NCBI RefSeq assembly: GCF_001905885.1
Contig: NZ_LIYH01000007.1
Location: forward strand, 310,001 to 374,000
Source of the DNA: Streptomyces sp. CB03234
GTDB lineage: Bacteria; Actinomycetota; Actinomycetes; Streptomycetales; Streptomycetaceae
Direction: 5' to 3'
Length of the DNA stretch: 64,000 nt
In this document: positions 1 to 6,829 of the stretch, piece after piece
How positions within the stretch are numbered: the stretch's first letter is position 1
Layout of the letters: each line of letters starts with the position of its first letter
The notes under the pieces: generated by a model
Database searches by the model: none
What the model was told of the DNA's origin: nothing
Seen by the model: only the letters and a program-made list of their open reading frames with translations
Made by a program: the position numbers and the translations under genes

Positions 1-654
1 GGGATCGGTGAGCTGAACCAGGTGGAAGCGCCGGGCAAGGAGGTCGTCATCGTCCCGGTGCGGGACGCGGGCGAGGCGGTGCACCGTACGGTGCAGCTGG
101 TCGCGGACTCGGTGCCGCGCGCGATCGGGGTGCCGGCCGAGCAGACCCAGGTGATCACGGTGGGCCATGGCGGTGCGGCGGGGACGCGTGCGCTCAACGC
201 GGCACTCAAGCAGCGGCTGAACCCGGGGCCGGGCCGGTTCGGCGGGTTCGACCCGGGCGACCGGGTCGCCCACGCCCCGTCGCCGGGCCGGACGGTGCCG
301 GGCACGGTGCTCTCGGCGGACGCGGAGGGGCTGCACCTGGACTGCGAGGGCGAGCGTGTCGTCGTACCGAAGGACCGGGTCGAGACGGCGCTCCGCCACG
401 GCTGGGCGCTGACCGCGCACCAGGCGGTGGGCATGCGGTGGCCCGCGGCGGTCGTCGTCCTGCCCGGCGACGCGGCGCAGGCCCTGGACCGGGCGTGGGT
501 CTACACCGCGTTCAGTCGTGGCGAGCGGCACCTGTCAGTGGTTCACGGCGCGGACCAGGCGCTCCCCCGCGCGGTGGCGGAAGTTCTCCCCCACCCGCGC
601 ACCACCCGCCTCCGCGCCCTGCTGGAGAGCCTCCTGGCCCCCCAGGAGGACTGA
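1..654 (+). CDS. RecD-like / helix-hairpin-helix ATP-dependent helicase, C-terminal part (cut by window edge)
   Basis: The reading frame is open from the first base, so only the last 217 residues are present and the start lies outside the window. The visible part matches the end of a superfamily 1 (UvrD/RecD type) helicase. It has a loop near residues 55-65 with a GHGG-containing stretch, a small SH3-like barrel region (about 80-125, FDPGDRVAHAP to VVVPKDRVE), and the conserved final motif region WALTAHQAVGMRWPAAVVV followed by WVYTAFSRGERHLSVV. Those match the helicase C-terminal motifs that contact ATP and DNA. The N-terminal P-loop and helix-hairpin-helix region typical of actinobacterial RecD-like proteins cannot be seen. 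The family call is fairly secure; the exact subfamily is inference. Confidence 0.75.
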   Translation, partial: GIGELNQVEAPGKEVVIVPVRDAGEAVHRTVQLVADSVPRAIGVPAEQTQVITVGHGGAAGTRALNAALKQRLNPGPGRFGGFDPGDRVAHAPSPGRTVPGTVLSADAEGLHLDCEGERVVVPKDRVETALRHGWALTAHQAVGMRWPAAVVVLPGDAAQALDRAWVYTAFSRGERHLSVVHGADQALPRAVAEVLPHPRTTRLRALLESLLAPQED

Positions 655-1098
655 GACCGGCCCGCGGCGGTTCCGCCTGGGGCGGTGCCCGTTCCGGTGC
701 GGGTAGGTGGCCTGCCGGGGGTGGGGGGCGTGGCCCCTCCGGGCTCACCTCCTCGAGGCCGGCGGCCTTGGGTACGGGAAACGGGAGCCCCCCGGCGCCG
801 CCATCCTCTGCGGGGGCGACCCTGCACGGCCCCACCCCGGTCGGCGGGCCTCTGCGGGTCGGTGGGGGACAGAGGGGCACGGCCCCGCCTTGGTCGGTGG
901 CCGGCTGCGGATGGGTGGAGACGGCCGCGGTCGTCCCCGCCCACGCCGCACGATGGCCAGCCGCTGACGGCGCGCGGCCATCTACCAGCGGGGCCACAGG
1001 GCGCCCACCGGCGTCCGTACCGGAGCCGCGCACGGTGTGGGACACCACCCGCTGAACGGCGAGGCACCGGCGGGGCGGGGGCGTGTCCGGAGGGCAGG
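655..1098. other. Gene-free interval holding an interspersed repeat copy
   Basis: I see no convincing gene between the helicase stop and the end of the next gene. Open frames here are Pro/Gly/Arg-rich on both strands, the usual artefact of very high G+C non-coding DNA. Roughly 727-870 is a copy of a repeat that also occurs twice around 6494-6800. The remainder (about 870-1098) shows no feature I can name. Confidence 0.6.
727..870 (+). repeat. Interspersed intergenic repeat, copy A
   Basis: This stretch is nearly identical over more than 100 bases to the reverse complement of about 6640-6800. Shared blocks include gcgtggcccctccgggctca, cctcctcgaggccggcggcc, and tctgcgggggcgaccctgca followed by cggcccc. 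The copies differ in short indels, for example after the shared ttgggtacg. It carries no coding signal and no terminal inverted repeats that I can see. Similarity fades beyond about position 870. I do not recognise it as a named family. Confidence 0.75.
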
Positions 1099-1758
1099 TC
1101 AGGCGTTGTCCGGGCGGGCGTCCTCCGGGTCGCCGTGGATGTCGTCCTCGTCGAACACCGCGCTCACATCGAAGCGGCAGATCACACGGCCCGGGTCCGC
1201 CTGGTCGAACGGGGTGCTCAGCCACTCCCCCGGTTCCGGAAGCTCGTCCGCGGCCGCGACCCAGAGGGTGGAGTCGCCCTCCTCCAGGCCGAACTCCTTG
1301 TGCCGCGACGCGATCTCGTCCGGTTCGAACTCGCCGAACAGCACGCCGAGCGCCGCATGCACGCTCGTACCCACCACCGCGGCGGTCTGCACGCCGTCGT
1401 CCTCCCGGTCCAGGTCCGCGATGCGCTGCGACTGGGCCAGCAGGCGCTGTGGCTCGACCACCGCGTAGTCGCGGCGGATCAGCACGGTCAGCGCGTTCGG
1501 CTCCTCCGGGCCCTCGTACGGCGGGAGGGAGTCCTCCACGCCGGGGATCTCGAACGGCGTGACCTCGTCGTAGCGGTCGTAGAGCCGCTCGTCGTAGGCC
1601 TCGGCCGCGGTGGCGAGGGCGTTGAAGGCGGCATAGACGGCCGGGTCGTCATCACCCGTGCGGTTCTCGACCGCCTCCAGGTGACGGTCCAGTGCGGCTT
1701 TGACCGCCTCGGCGGCGGCGCGTACCTCGGCAGCGGTGGGCTGCGCAGCATCAGACAT
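1099..1758 (-). CDS. Conserved hypothetical acidic protein
   Basis: This encodes about 219 residues when started at the ATG of MSDAAQPTAAEV; an in-frame start 39 bases upstream gives a less typical N-terminus. The protein is strongly acidic (for example VEDSLPPYEGPEEPN and VSAVFDEDDIHGDPEDA) and probably soluble, with no signal peptide, membrane span or recognisable catalytic motif. An N-terminal helix rich in Ala and Glu (residues 5-60) is followed by a mixed alpha/beta region. It is divergent from the small DUF5703 gene with only 47 bases between them, so they may share a promoter region. I do not recognise a function. Confidence 0.75.
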   Translation of the reverse strand: MSDAAQPTAAEVRAAAEAVKAALDRHLEAVENRTGDDDPAVYAAFNALATAAEAYDERLYDRYDEVTPFEIPGVEDSLPPYEGPEEPNALTVLIRRDYAVVEPQRLLAQSQRIADLDREDDGVQTAAVVGTSVHAALGVLFGEFEPDEIASRHKEFGLEEGDSTLWVAAADELPEPGEWLSTPFDQADPGRVICRFDVSAVFDEDDIHGDPEDARPDNA

Positions 1759-1805
1759 ACAGCAGACGCTATCCGTACCGGGCCTCTGCTTGCACAATAG
1801 ATGCG

Positions 1806-1994
1806 ATGCCGGAATACGAATTTGTCGACGTGTACGTACCTCGCGGGGTGTCCCGCAAGGAGGCGACCCGTCTGCTGACCGACCATGCCGAGTACGGACA
1901 CTGGGAGTTGGACCGACTGAGTCTCCACAGGGACGGCAGCCGCCGTGTGCGGCTGCGCCGGCGCATCATCCGTCAGGTGCGCGCCACCTGGTGA
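1806..1994 (+). CDS. DUF5703 family small protein
   Basis: A 62-residue basic protein whose start MPEYEFVDVYVPRGVSRKEA and C-terminal Arg-rich stretch (RRVRLRRRIIRQV) match the small actinobacterial DUF5703 family. That family has no known function. The positive tail could bind nucleic acid or membrane, but this is speculation. The gene stands alone, divergent from the acidic hypothetical protein. A strong hairpin at 2010-2043 follows its stop codon. The whole family is this short, so length does not suggest truncation. Confidence 0.8.
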   Translation: MPEYEFVDVYVPRGVSRKEATRLLTDHAEYGHWELDRLSLHRDGSRRVRLRRRIIRQVRATW

Positions 1995-2009
1995 GGGTGA
2001 CGAGCAGAC

Positions 2010-2043
2010 CGGAGCGGGCCGCGCGATGGCGTGGCCCGCTCCG
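2010..2043. terminator. Bidirectional hairpin terminator between DUF5703 and chpC
   Basis: An 11-base perfect inverted repeat (cggagcgggcc / ggcccgctccg) with a 12-base loop lies between two convergent genes. Its position and stem strength fit an intrinsic terminator serving both strands. It has no clear U-tract, as is common in Streptomyces. Confidence 0.7.
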
Positions 2044-2064
2044 TCGTCTCCGTGGGGACGGGGA

Positions 2065-2892
2065 CTACGAGGACTGCCGGGTACGGCGGTAGAGAACCGT
2101 GCCCCCGAGCAGCAGGCCCGCGCCCGCCGGGATCAGCATGCCGAGCGGGGCCGCACCGGTCAGCGCGAGCTCGTCGTCCGCCTTCGGCGGGGTGACGGTC
2201 TGCGCGCCGGGCTCGTTCGGCTCGATCGGCGAACCGGGCTCTCCCGGGTTCTCCGGCTGCCCCGGCGTACCGGGCTTACCGGGCTTGCCCGGCTCGTCGG
2301 GCTCGTCGGGGGTGCCGGGCTCGTCCGGGTTCCCGGGGTTACCGGGCTCGTCCGGGTTCCCGGGGTTGCCCGGCTCATCCGGGTTGCCGGGGTTACCCGG
2401 CTCGTCCGGGTTCCCGGGGTGACCGGGCTTGCCCGGCTCGTCCGGCTTACCGGGCTCGCCCGGGTGGCCGGGCTTGTGCGGGTGGCCGTTGGCGCACTCG
2501 TTGCCGAACGCCGGGTTCAGCCCCCCGACGACGTTGACGCTGTTGCCGCACGCGTTCACCGGCACATTCACCGGCGCCTGGACGTTGTTCCCCGACGCGA
2601 CGCCCGGGGAATTCGCCGCCGCCCCGTTCGCCTTGGCGCCGTTCGACTTGTTGACGCACTTGTTCCCGAACGCCGGGTTGAGCGCCCCGACGACGTTCAC
2701 GGTGTTGCCGCACGCGTTCACCGGCACGCTCACCGGCGCCTGGACATTGTTCCCGGACGCGACGCCCGGGGAATTCGTCGCGGCTCCGTGTGCGTCGGCG
2801 CCCGTGTGCGCCTGGGCGTATCCGCCGCCGAGGGCGAGTACGCCGCCCGCGGCCGCCACGAGGGTCAGGCCCTTTCGCGTGACCTGTCGCAT
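2065..2892 (-). CDS. chpC: Long chaplin with two chaplin domains and a sortase signal (ChpC type)
   Basis: Chaplins are secreted amyloid-forming proteins that coat aerial hyphae and lower surface tension. This 275-residue precursor has a signal peptide (residues 1-28, ending around AQAHTG) and two chaplin repeats. Each repeat contains GNNVQAPV..VPVNACGN...NPAFGN, with the conserved cysteine pair in both. A long Pro/Gly/Asp/Glu-rich linker follows, then LALTG at the sorting site, a hydrophobic helix and a basic tail (RRTRQSS), as expected for class E sortase anchoring to peptidoglycan. The ATG at 2892 places the signal peptide correctly; an earlier in-frame ATG would add 31 residues unlike a signal sequence. 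chpH lies just upstream, as in other streptomycetes. The symbol is by domain layout and synteny. Confidence 0.9.
   Translation of the reverse strand: MRQVTRKGLTLVAAAGGVLALGGGYAQAHTGADAHGAATNSPGVASGNNVQAPVSVPVNACGNTVNVVGALNPAFGNKCVNKSNGAKANGAAANSPGVASGNNVQAPVNVPVNACGNSVNVVGGLNPAFGNECANGHPHKPGHPGEPGKPDEPGKPGHPGNPDEPGNPGNPDEPGNPGNPDEPGNPGNPDEPGTPDEPDEPGKPGKPGTPGQPENPGEPGSPIEPNEPGAQTVTPPKADDELALTGAAPLGMLIPAGAGLLLGGTVLYRRTRQSS
2315..2422. repeat. Four 27-bp tandem repeats inside the chpC linker
   Basis: Four consecutive 27-base units start at 2315, 2342, 2369 and 2396. On the minus strand each encodes a nine-residue NPDEPGNPG-type unit of the wall-spanning linker. The units are almost identical, with scattered silent differences. 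This points to recent slippage or unequal exchange and a linker length likely to vary between strains. Confidence 0.85.
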
Positions 2893-2959
2893 AGCTGGTT
2901 CCCTGCCTTCTAGGCTTCCCGAATACCTCTGGGCACAGCGCCCGGAGGCCGAATGTCCA

Positions 2960-2996
2960 CCGGCCCCGGAGCGCATGGCACGCACTCCGGGGCCGG
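2960..2996 (-). terminator. Terminator between chpH and chpC
   Basis: A 12-base perfect inverted repeat (ccggccccggag / ctccggggccgg) with a 13-base loop sits about 35 bases after the chpH stop and about 70 bases before the chpC start. It suggests that the two chaplins are separate transcripts, or that readthrough is limited. Confidence 0.7.
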
Positions 2997-3030
2997 CCGG
3001 TCTCGGACCCCTAGGGGTCGAGGCTCAACG

Positions 3031-3264
3031 TCAGTCGTTGATGCAGACGTTGCCGAAGGCCGGGTTCAGCAGGCCGATGATGTTGACCGTGTTGCCACAG
3101 GCGTTGATCGGGATGTGGATGGGAACCTGAACCACATTGCCCGAAATGACACCCGGGGAGCCGACAGCGGCACCCTGCGCGCCCGCGTCGGCCATGGCCA
3201 TGCCCGCGCCCGCCAGCACCAGACCCCCGGTGGCGGCCGCAACCGCGACGACCTTCTTGATCAT
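3031..3264 (-). CDS. chpH: Short chaplin ChpH
   Basis: A 77-residue short chaplin with a signal peptide of about 25 residues (MIKKVVAVAAATGGLVLAGA to AMADAG) and one chaplin domain. The domain contains GSPGVISGNVVQVPIHIPIN, two cysteines (in ACGNT and NVCIND) and NPAFGNVC. Mature short chaplins self-assemble into amyloid fibres at the air-water interface and make rodlets with rodlins. The two cysteines distinguish it from ChpE, which lacks them. The ribosome binding site aaggagga lies close upstream of the ATG and fixes the start. By closeness to the known sequence and its place next to chpC this is ChpH. Confidence 0.93.
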   Translation of the reverse strand: MIKKVVAVAAATGGLVLAGAGMAMADAGAQGAAVGSPGVISGNVVQVPIHIPINACGNTVNIIGLLNPAFGNVCIND

Positions 3265-3449
3265 TATTCCTCCTTGTTGGCAATGCGATCCCAGCCGCGG
3301 ACCGCATCACCTGTAACGACAGGGAGGTAATCGAGCTACGACCCGGTGACGCCGTTCACCCTTTTCGGTCAGATGTGCACACGCGGGCGATTATTGGAGT
3401 TTCGTTTCACCCGACTATTCCAGCTAATCGGCCCGGGGATCGGCGTGCG

Positions 3450-4781
3450 TCAGCTCGCGTCGATGAAACGGTCCAGCACCCGCACGCCGAATTTCAGGCC
3501 CTCCACCGGAACGCGCTCGTCCACGCCGTGGAACATCCCGGCGAAGTCCAGCTCCGGCGGGAGCTGGAGCGGCGCGAAGCCGAAGCAGCGGATGCCGAGG
3601 TCGTCGAAGGACTTGGCGTCCGTGCCACCGGAGAGCATGTACGGCACGGCACGGGCGATCGGGTCCTCCGCCTTGAGCGCGGACTGCATGGCGTCCACCA
3701 GGTCCCCGTCGAAGCTGGTCTCCAGCGCCTTGTCGGCGTGCACGTCCTCGCGGCGGACGCGCGGCCCCAGGAGCCGGTCGAGGTCGGCCAGGAACTCCTC
3801 CTCGTACCCGGGCAGGAAGCGCCCGTCGACATGGGCGGTCGCCTGCCCCGGGATGACGTTGACCTTGTACCCGGCGCCGAGCATGGTCGGGGCGGCGGAG
3901 TTGCGGAGGGTGGCGCCGACCATCTTGGCGATGCCGCCCAGCTTGGCGAGCGTGGCGTCCATGTCCTCCGGGTCCAGCGGGGTGCCGAGCGCGTCGGACA
4001 GCTCGTCCAGGAACGACCGTACGGTCTTGGTGACCCTGACCGGCCAGGTGTGCCGGCCGAGCCGCCCCACCGCCTCGCACAGCTCGGTGATGGAGTTGTC
4101 GGTGTTGGTCATCGAGCCGTGCCCGGCCGTGCCGTCGACCGTCAGCCGCATCCAGTGCATGCCCTTCTGGGCGGTCTCCACCAGGTAGAGGCGCAGGTTC
4201 TCGTTGACGGTGAACGAGAAGCCGCCGACCTCGCCGATCGCCTCCGTGACGCCCTCGAAGAGCTCGGGACGCTTGTCCACGAGGTGCCGGGCGCCGTACG
4301 TACCACCCGCCTCCTCGTCCGCGAGGAACGCCAGCACGATGTCGCGCGGAGGCTTGCGGCCGCTGCGCAGCCGGTCCCGTACGACCGCCAGGGTCATCGC
4401 GTCCATGTCCTTCATGTCGACCGCGCCCCGGCCCCAGACGCAGCCGTCGGCGATCTCGCCCGAGAAGGGGTGGTGCGTCCAGTCGTCGGCGTTGGCCGGG
4501 ACGACATCGGTGTGGCCGTGGATCAGGAGGGCCGGCCGGGAGGGATCCTCGCCCGCGATCCGCGCCACGGTGGAGGCGCGTCCCCTGTGGGACTCGATGA
4601 TCTTGGGTTCGAGCCCCACCTCGGCGAGCTTCTCGGCGACGTATTCGGCAGCCGCCCGTTCCCCAGGGCCCGAGTGGTCGCCGTAGTTGCTGGTGTCGAT
4701 CCGGATCAGGTCGCGGCAGAGGTCGGTGACCTCGTCCTCGCCCCTGACGGTGGCGGTTCGCGCCGTGCTCGACTCACTCAC
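3450..4781 (-). CDS. M20/M25/M40 family metallopeptidase
   Basis: A 443-residue zinc-dependent exopeptidase or deacylase of the M20 family (carboxypeptidase / ArgE / DapE-like). Visible metal-site motifs in order are LLIHGHTDVVPAN (first metal-binding His and nearby catalytic Asp), WGRGAVDMKDMDAM (bridging Asp region), ADEEAGGTYG (catalytic Glu pair) and a C-terminal GGTDAKSF to MFHGVDE region with the last His. The lid domain (about residues 190-310) contains GTAGHGSM. The chosen start is the GTG at 4781, because gggagga lies six bases upstream; longer versions add an Arg/Pro-rich stretch unlike the family. It has no signal peptide, so it is cytoplasmic. The substrate is unknown. Confidence 0.88.
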   Translation of the reverse strand: MSESSTARTATVRGEDEVTDLCRDLIRIDTSNYGDHSGPGERAAAEYVAEKLAEVGLEPKIIESHRGRASTVARIAGEDPSRPALLIHGHTDVVPANADDWTHHPFSGEIADGCVWGRGAVDMKDMDAMTLAVVRDRLRSGRKPPRDIVLAFLADEEAGGTYGARHLVDKRPELFEGVTEAIGEVGGFSFTVNENLRLYLVETAQKGMHWMRLTVDGTAGHGSMTNTDNSITELCEAVGRLGRHTWPVRVTKTVRSFLDELSDALGTPLDPEDMDATLAKLGGIAKMVGATLRNSAAPTMLGAGYKVNVIPGQATAHVDGRFLPGYEEEFLADLDRLLGPRVRREDVHADKALETSFDGDLVDAMQSALKAEDPIARAVPYMLSGGTDAKSFDDLGIRCFGFAPLQLPPELDFAGMFHGVDERVPVEGLKFGVRVLDRFIDAS

Positions 4782-4922
4782 GCTGGTTCCTCCCGCGTCG
4801 CTGTGCTGGGTCCTCTCATCCTGCCCCCTCCGGGGGCGCGGACGGGGGCGTGATCGGGCACTCCCAATGTTTGCTATGGTTTTCCACGTCGGAGCGGCCA
4901 CGGGCCGCGAGACAGACACCTT

Positions 4923-5007
4923 GTCCGGGTGGCGGAATGGCAGACGCGCTAGCTTGAGGTGCTAGTGCCCTTTATCGGGCGTGGGGGTTCAAGTCCCCCC
5001 TCGGACA
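4923..5007 (+). tRNA. tRNA-Leu (anticodon GAG)
   Basis: An 85-base class II tRNA. The acceptor arms gtccggg and ctcggac pair with one G-U wobble, the anticodon stem is ctagc/gctag with loop ttgaggt, and the anticodon is GAG, reading CUC leucine codons. A long variable arm (tgccctttatcgggcg) is typical of tRNA-Leu. The T arm has ggggg-ttcaagt-ccccc. CCA is not encoded: the bases after the discriminator A are cac. Confidence 0.96.
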
Positions 5008-5014
5008 CAGAGAA

Positions 5015-5048
5015 GAGCGGGTTCGGCCGGTGGCCGGACCCGCTCTTT
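5015..5048 (+). terminator. tRNA-Leu terminator
   Basis: A 14-base-pair stem (one G-T wobble) with loop ggt lies just after the tRNA and is followed by ttt. This is a classic intrinsic terminator. It ends only about 35 bases before the ROK-regulator start. Confidence 0.85.
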
Positions 5049-5083
5049 CGTGCGGGCGCACGTCACATAGGCTCGGCCGCACC

Positions 5084-6331
5084 ATGAAGAACACTCTCGA
5101 TCCGCTGGAGCCCAAGGCCGACAAGGACACCGTGCGGCGGCACAACCTGAGCCTGGTGCTGCGGGCCGTCCACGACGAGGGCGAGGCCACCCGGGCGGCG
5201 GTCTCGGCGCGGGTGGGCCTGACCAGGGCGGCGGTGTCGTCGCTGGTGGAGCAGCTGCTGGCCGGCGGGTTCCTCACCGAGCAGGGCAAGACGTTCAGCG
5301 GGCAGGCGGGACGGCCGGGGACCGCGCTGCGGGTGGCGCGTACGGGGCCGGGCGGGCTCGGCGTCGAGATCAACATCGATTACGTGTCCGTATGCGTGGT
5401 CGACCTGGCCGGTGCCGACCGCGTACGGCTCACCGAGCACGTGGACAACCGGGGCGTGCCGCCCGGCGCGGTGCTGGAGCGGGCCGCGCGGATCGCGGCG
5501 CGGACGCTTCGGTCGGCCGCCGAGCAGGAACTCCGTCCCGCGGGCGCGCGGCTCGCACTGCCCGGGCTGGTGTCCGGCGGCACGGTGCGCCAGGCGCCGA
5601 ACCTGGGCTGGAACCGGGTGGCGGCGGAAGGGCTGTTCGGGCAGGCGCTGAGCCGGTTGCTGCCCGAGGGGCGCCCCCTGCCCGTCGGCTCGGACAACGA
5701 GGCCAACGCTGCCGCCCTGGCCGAGCTCTGGTTCGGCGACTTCCGCGGGCCCGAGCGGGTGCGCAGCTTCCTGTACCTGTCGGGCGAGATCGGGGTCGGC
5801 GGCGCGATCGTCGTCGACGGTGAGCTGTTGCGCGGGGCACACGGGTTCGCCGGGGAGATCGGGCACATGGTGGCCGACGCGGAGGGGCCGCAGTGCCGAT
5901 GCGGTTCGCGGGGGTGCCTGGAGCAGTACGCCGGTCAGGCCGCGCTGCTGCGGGGCGCTGGCCTCGACGAGGCGGCGGGAATGCCGGGGGTTGCGGAGCT
6001 GGAACGGCGCGCCCTTGCGGGTGACACCCGGACGGTGGCCGCCCTGGAGCGGGCCGGGCGGATGCTGGGGCTGGTGGTGTCCGGGGCGGTGAACCTGCTG
6101 GACCCTGACGCGGTGGTGCTGGGCGGGATCTACCGGCCGCTGATGCCGTGGCTGGGCCCGGCGGCGGACCGGGAGCTGACCCTTCGGGTCGTGTCGGGCC
6201 TGTGGCCGGCGGGGAGCGGGCGGCTGCGGGGCTCGTCGTCGTCGGGCGACGCGGCGCGGGGGGCGGCGGCGCGGGTGGTCCGGGACGTGATCGCCGACCC
6301 GGCGGCCTACGCGATACGCGCCGCGCGGTAA
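5084..6331 (+). CDS. ROK-family transcriptional regulator (XylR-like)
   Basis: A 415-residue protein with an N-terminal winged helix-turn-helix (about 10-75: RRHNLSLVLRAVHDEGEATR then ALSARVGL-type and LTRAAVSSLVEQLL helices) and a ROK sugar-kinase-like domain. The ROK part shows GLGVEINIDYVSVCVVDL and the zinc-binding signature CRCGSRGCLEQYAG (about residues 283-297) next to GEIGHM. Such proteins bind a sugar or sugar phosphate and repress or activate sugar genes. xylA/xylB lie about 500 bases downstream, so a role in xylose or xyloside control is likely but inferred. The ATG at 5084 was chosen because the helix-turn-helix starts soon after it; no strong Shine-Dalgarno is visible. A hairpin at 6337-6354 ends the gene. 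Confidence 0.85.
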   Translation: MKNTLDPLEPKADKDTVRRHNLSLVLRAVHDEGEATRAAVSARVGLTRAAVSSLVEQLLAGGFLTEQGKTFSGQAGRPGTALRVARTGPGGLGVEINIDYVSVCVVDLAGADRVRLTEHVDNRGVPPGAVLERAARIAARTLRSAAEQELRPAGARLALPGLVSGGTVRQAPNLGWNRVAAEGLFGQALSRLLPEGRPLPVGSDNEANAAALAELWFGDFRGPERVRSFLYLSGEIGVGGAIVVDGELLRGAHGFAGEIGHMVADAEGPQCRCGSRGCLEQYAGQAALLRGAGLDEAAGMPGVAELERRALAGDTRTVAALERAGRMLGLVVSGAVNLLDPDAVVLGGIYRPLMPWLGPAADRELTLRVVSGLWPAGSGRLRGSSSSGDAARGAAARVVRDVIADPAAYAIRAAR

Positions 6332-6336
6332 CCATT

Positions 6337-6354
6337 CCGGGGCCTGCGCCCCGG
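6337..6354 (+). terminator. Terminator after the ROK regulator
   Basis: The inverted repeat ccggggc / gccccgg with a four-base loop begins six bases after the stop codon of the ROK gene. It has no T-tract. This is a probable terminator on position and stem strength. Confidence 0.55.
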
Positions 6355-6493
6355 GGCCCCGGTGGGGCCCGGTCGGGGCGGAAGCGCGCCGTACGGCGCG
6401 GGCCGGGTCGGCTGCGGCGGCCGGTGCGGCGCGTCAGGCGCGTGCGGCCCGTGCGGCGCGGCGGGGTCGGTTGCGGGCGGTGGGCCGGGGTCG

Positions 6494-6610
6494 GGGCCCC
6501 TCCGGGCTCACCTCCTCGCGGTCGGCGGGGTGCCCACGTACTTTCCTCGCCGTTTCTCGCCGCCGATCCGCTGCGGGGGCGACCCTGCACGGCCCCTCCT
6601 CGCCGTCGTC
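6494..6610 (+). repeat. Interspersed intergenic repeat, copy B (diverged)
   Basis: It shares gcccctccgggctcacctcc at one end and gctgcgggggcgaccctgca plus cggcccc at the other with copies A and C. The middle differs, containing cccacgtactttcctcgccg instead of the usual block. It is the most diverged of the three copies and faces copy C. Confidence 0.65.
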
Positions 6611-6639
6611 GGAGCCAGCGAACCCGATCGCGCTAACCA

Positions 6640-6800
6640 GGTTCCCTCGCCCCACCGGGCCGCAGTCGGCGTACGACCGGGGCGGGGCCGTGCAGGGTCG
6701 CCCCCGCAGAGGCTGGCGGCGCCGGAAGGGCTCCCATCCCGACGTACCCAAGGCCGCCGGCCTCGAGGAGGTGAGCCCGGAGGGGCCACGCCCCCGCCCA
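6640..6800 (-). repeat. Interspersed intergenic repeat, copy C
   Basis: Read on the minus strand it is almost the same as 727-870. It runs from ggggcgtggcccctccgggc through ctcgaggccggcggccttgg and gcctctgcgggggcgaccct to ggccccgccccggtc. It lies head-to-head with copy B, so together they could fold into a large imperfect hairpin. Confidence 0.72.
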
Positions 6801-6814
6801 CCGGTGGGCGGGGG
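6791..6814 (-). terminator. xylA terminator (24-bp perfect palindrome)
   Basis: cccccgcccacc followed directly by ggtgggcggggg forms a perfect 24-base palindrome about 15 bases after the xylA stop codon. It would fold to a hairpin with a small ccgg loop and is the natural terminator of xylA. It abuts the end of repeat copy C. Confidence 0.7.
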
Positions 6815-6829
6815 GTGTGACCGGGCGGG

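Larger units (their letters stand above)
6355..6829. other. Gene-free interval with two inverted repeat copies
   Basis: No real gene is visible between the ROK regulator and xylA. The first part (about 6360-6490) is low-complexity gcggcg/cggcc DNA. The rest holds two copies of the interspersed repeat in opposite orientation, separated by a short unique stretch with lower G+C (about 6611-6640), and the xylA terminator. Confidence 0.65.

Noticed and set aside
512..1225. Possible gene in the interval after the helicase
   Set aside because: All frames are Pro/Gly/Arg-rich, overlap a repeat and lack ribosome binding sites and motifs.
2099..2422. Collagen-like open frame (Gly-x-x repeats) on the plus strand
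   Set aside because: It is the complement of the chpC linker repeats. The minus-strand frame has a signal peptide, chaplin domains and sorting signal, so the plus frame is a shadow.
2315..2422. CRISPR-like regular repeats
   Set aside because: The units are directly adjacent with no spacers and keep a coding frame; no cas genes are present.
727..6800. Insertion sequence or miniature transposon
   Set aside because: No transposase, terminal inverted repeats or target duplications are visible, so it is listed only as an interspersed repeat.
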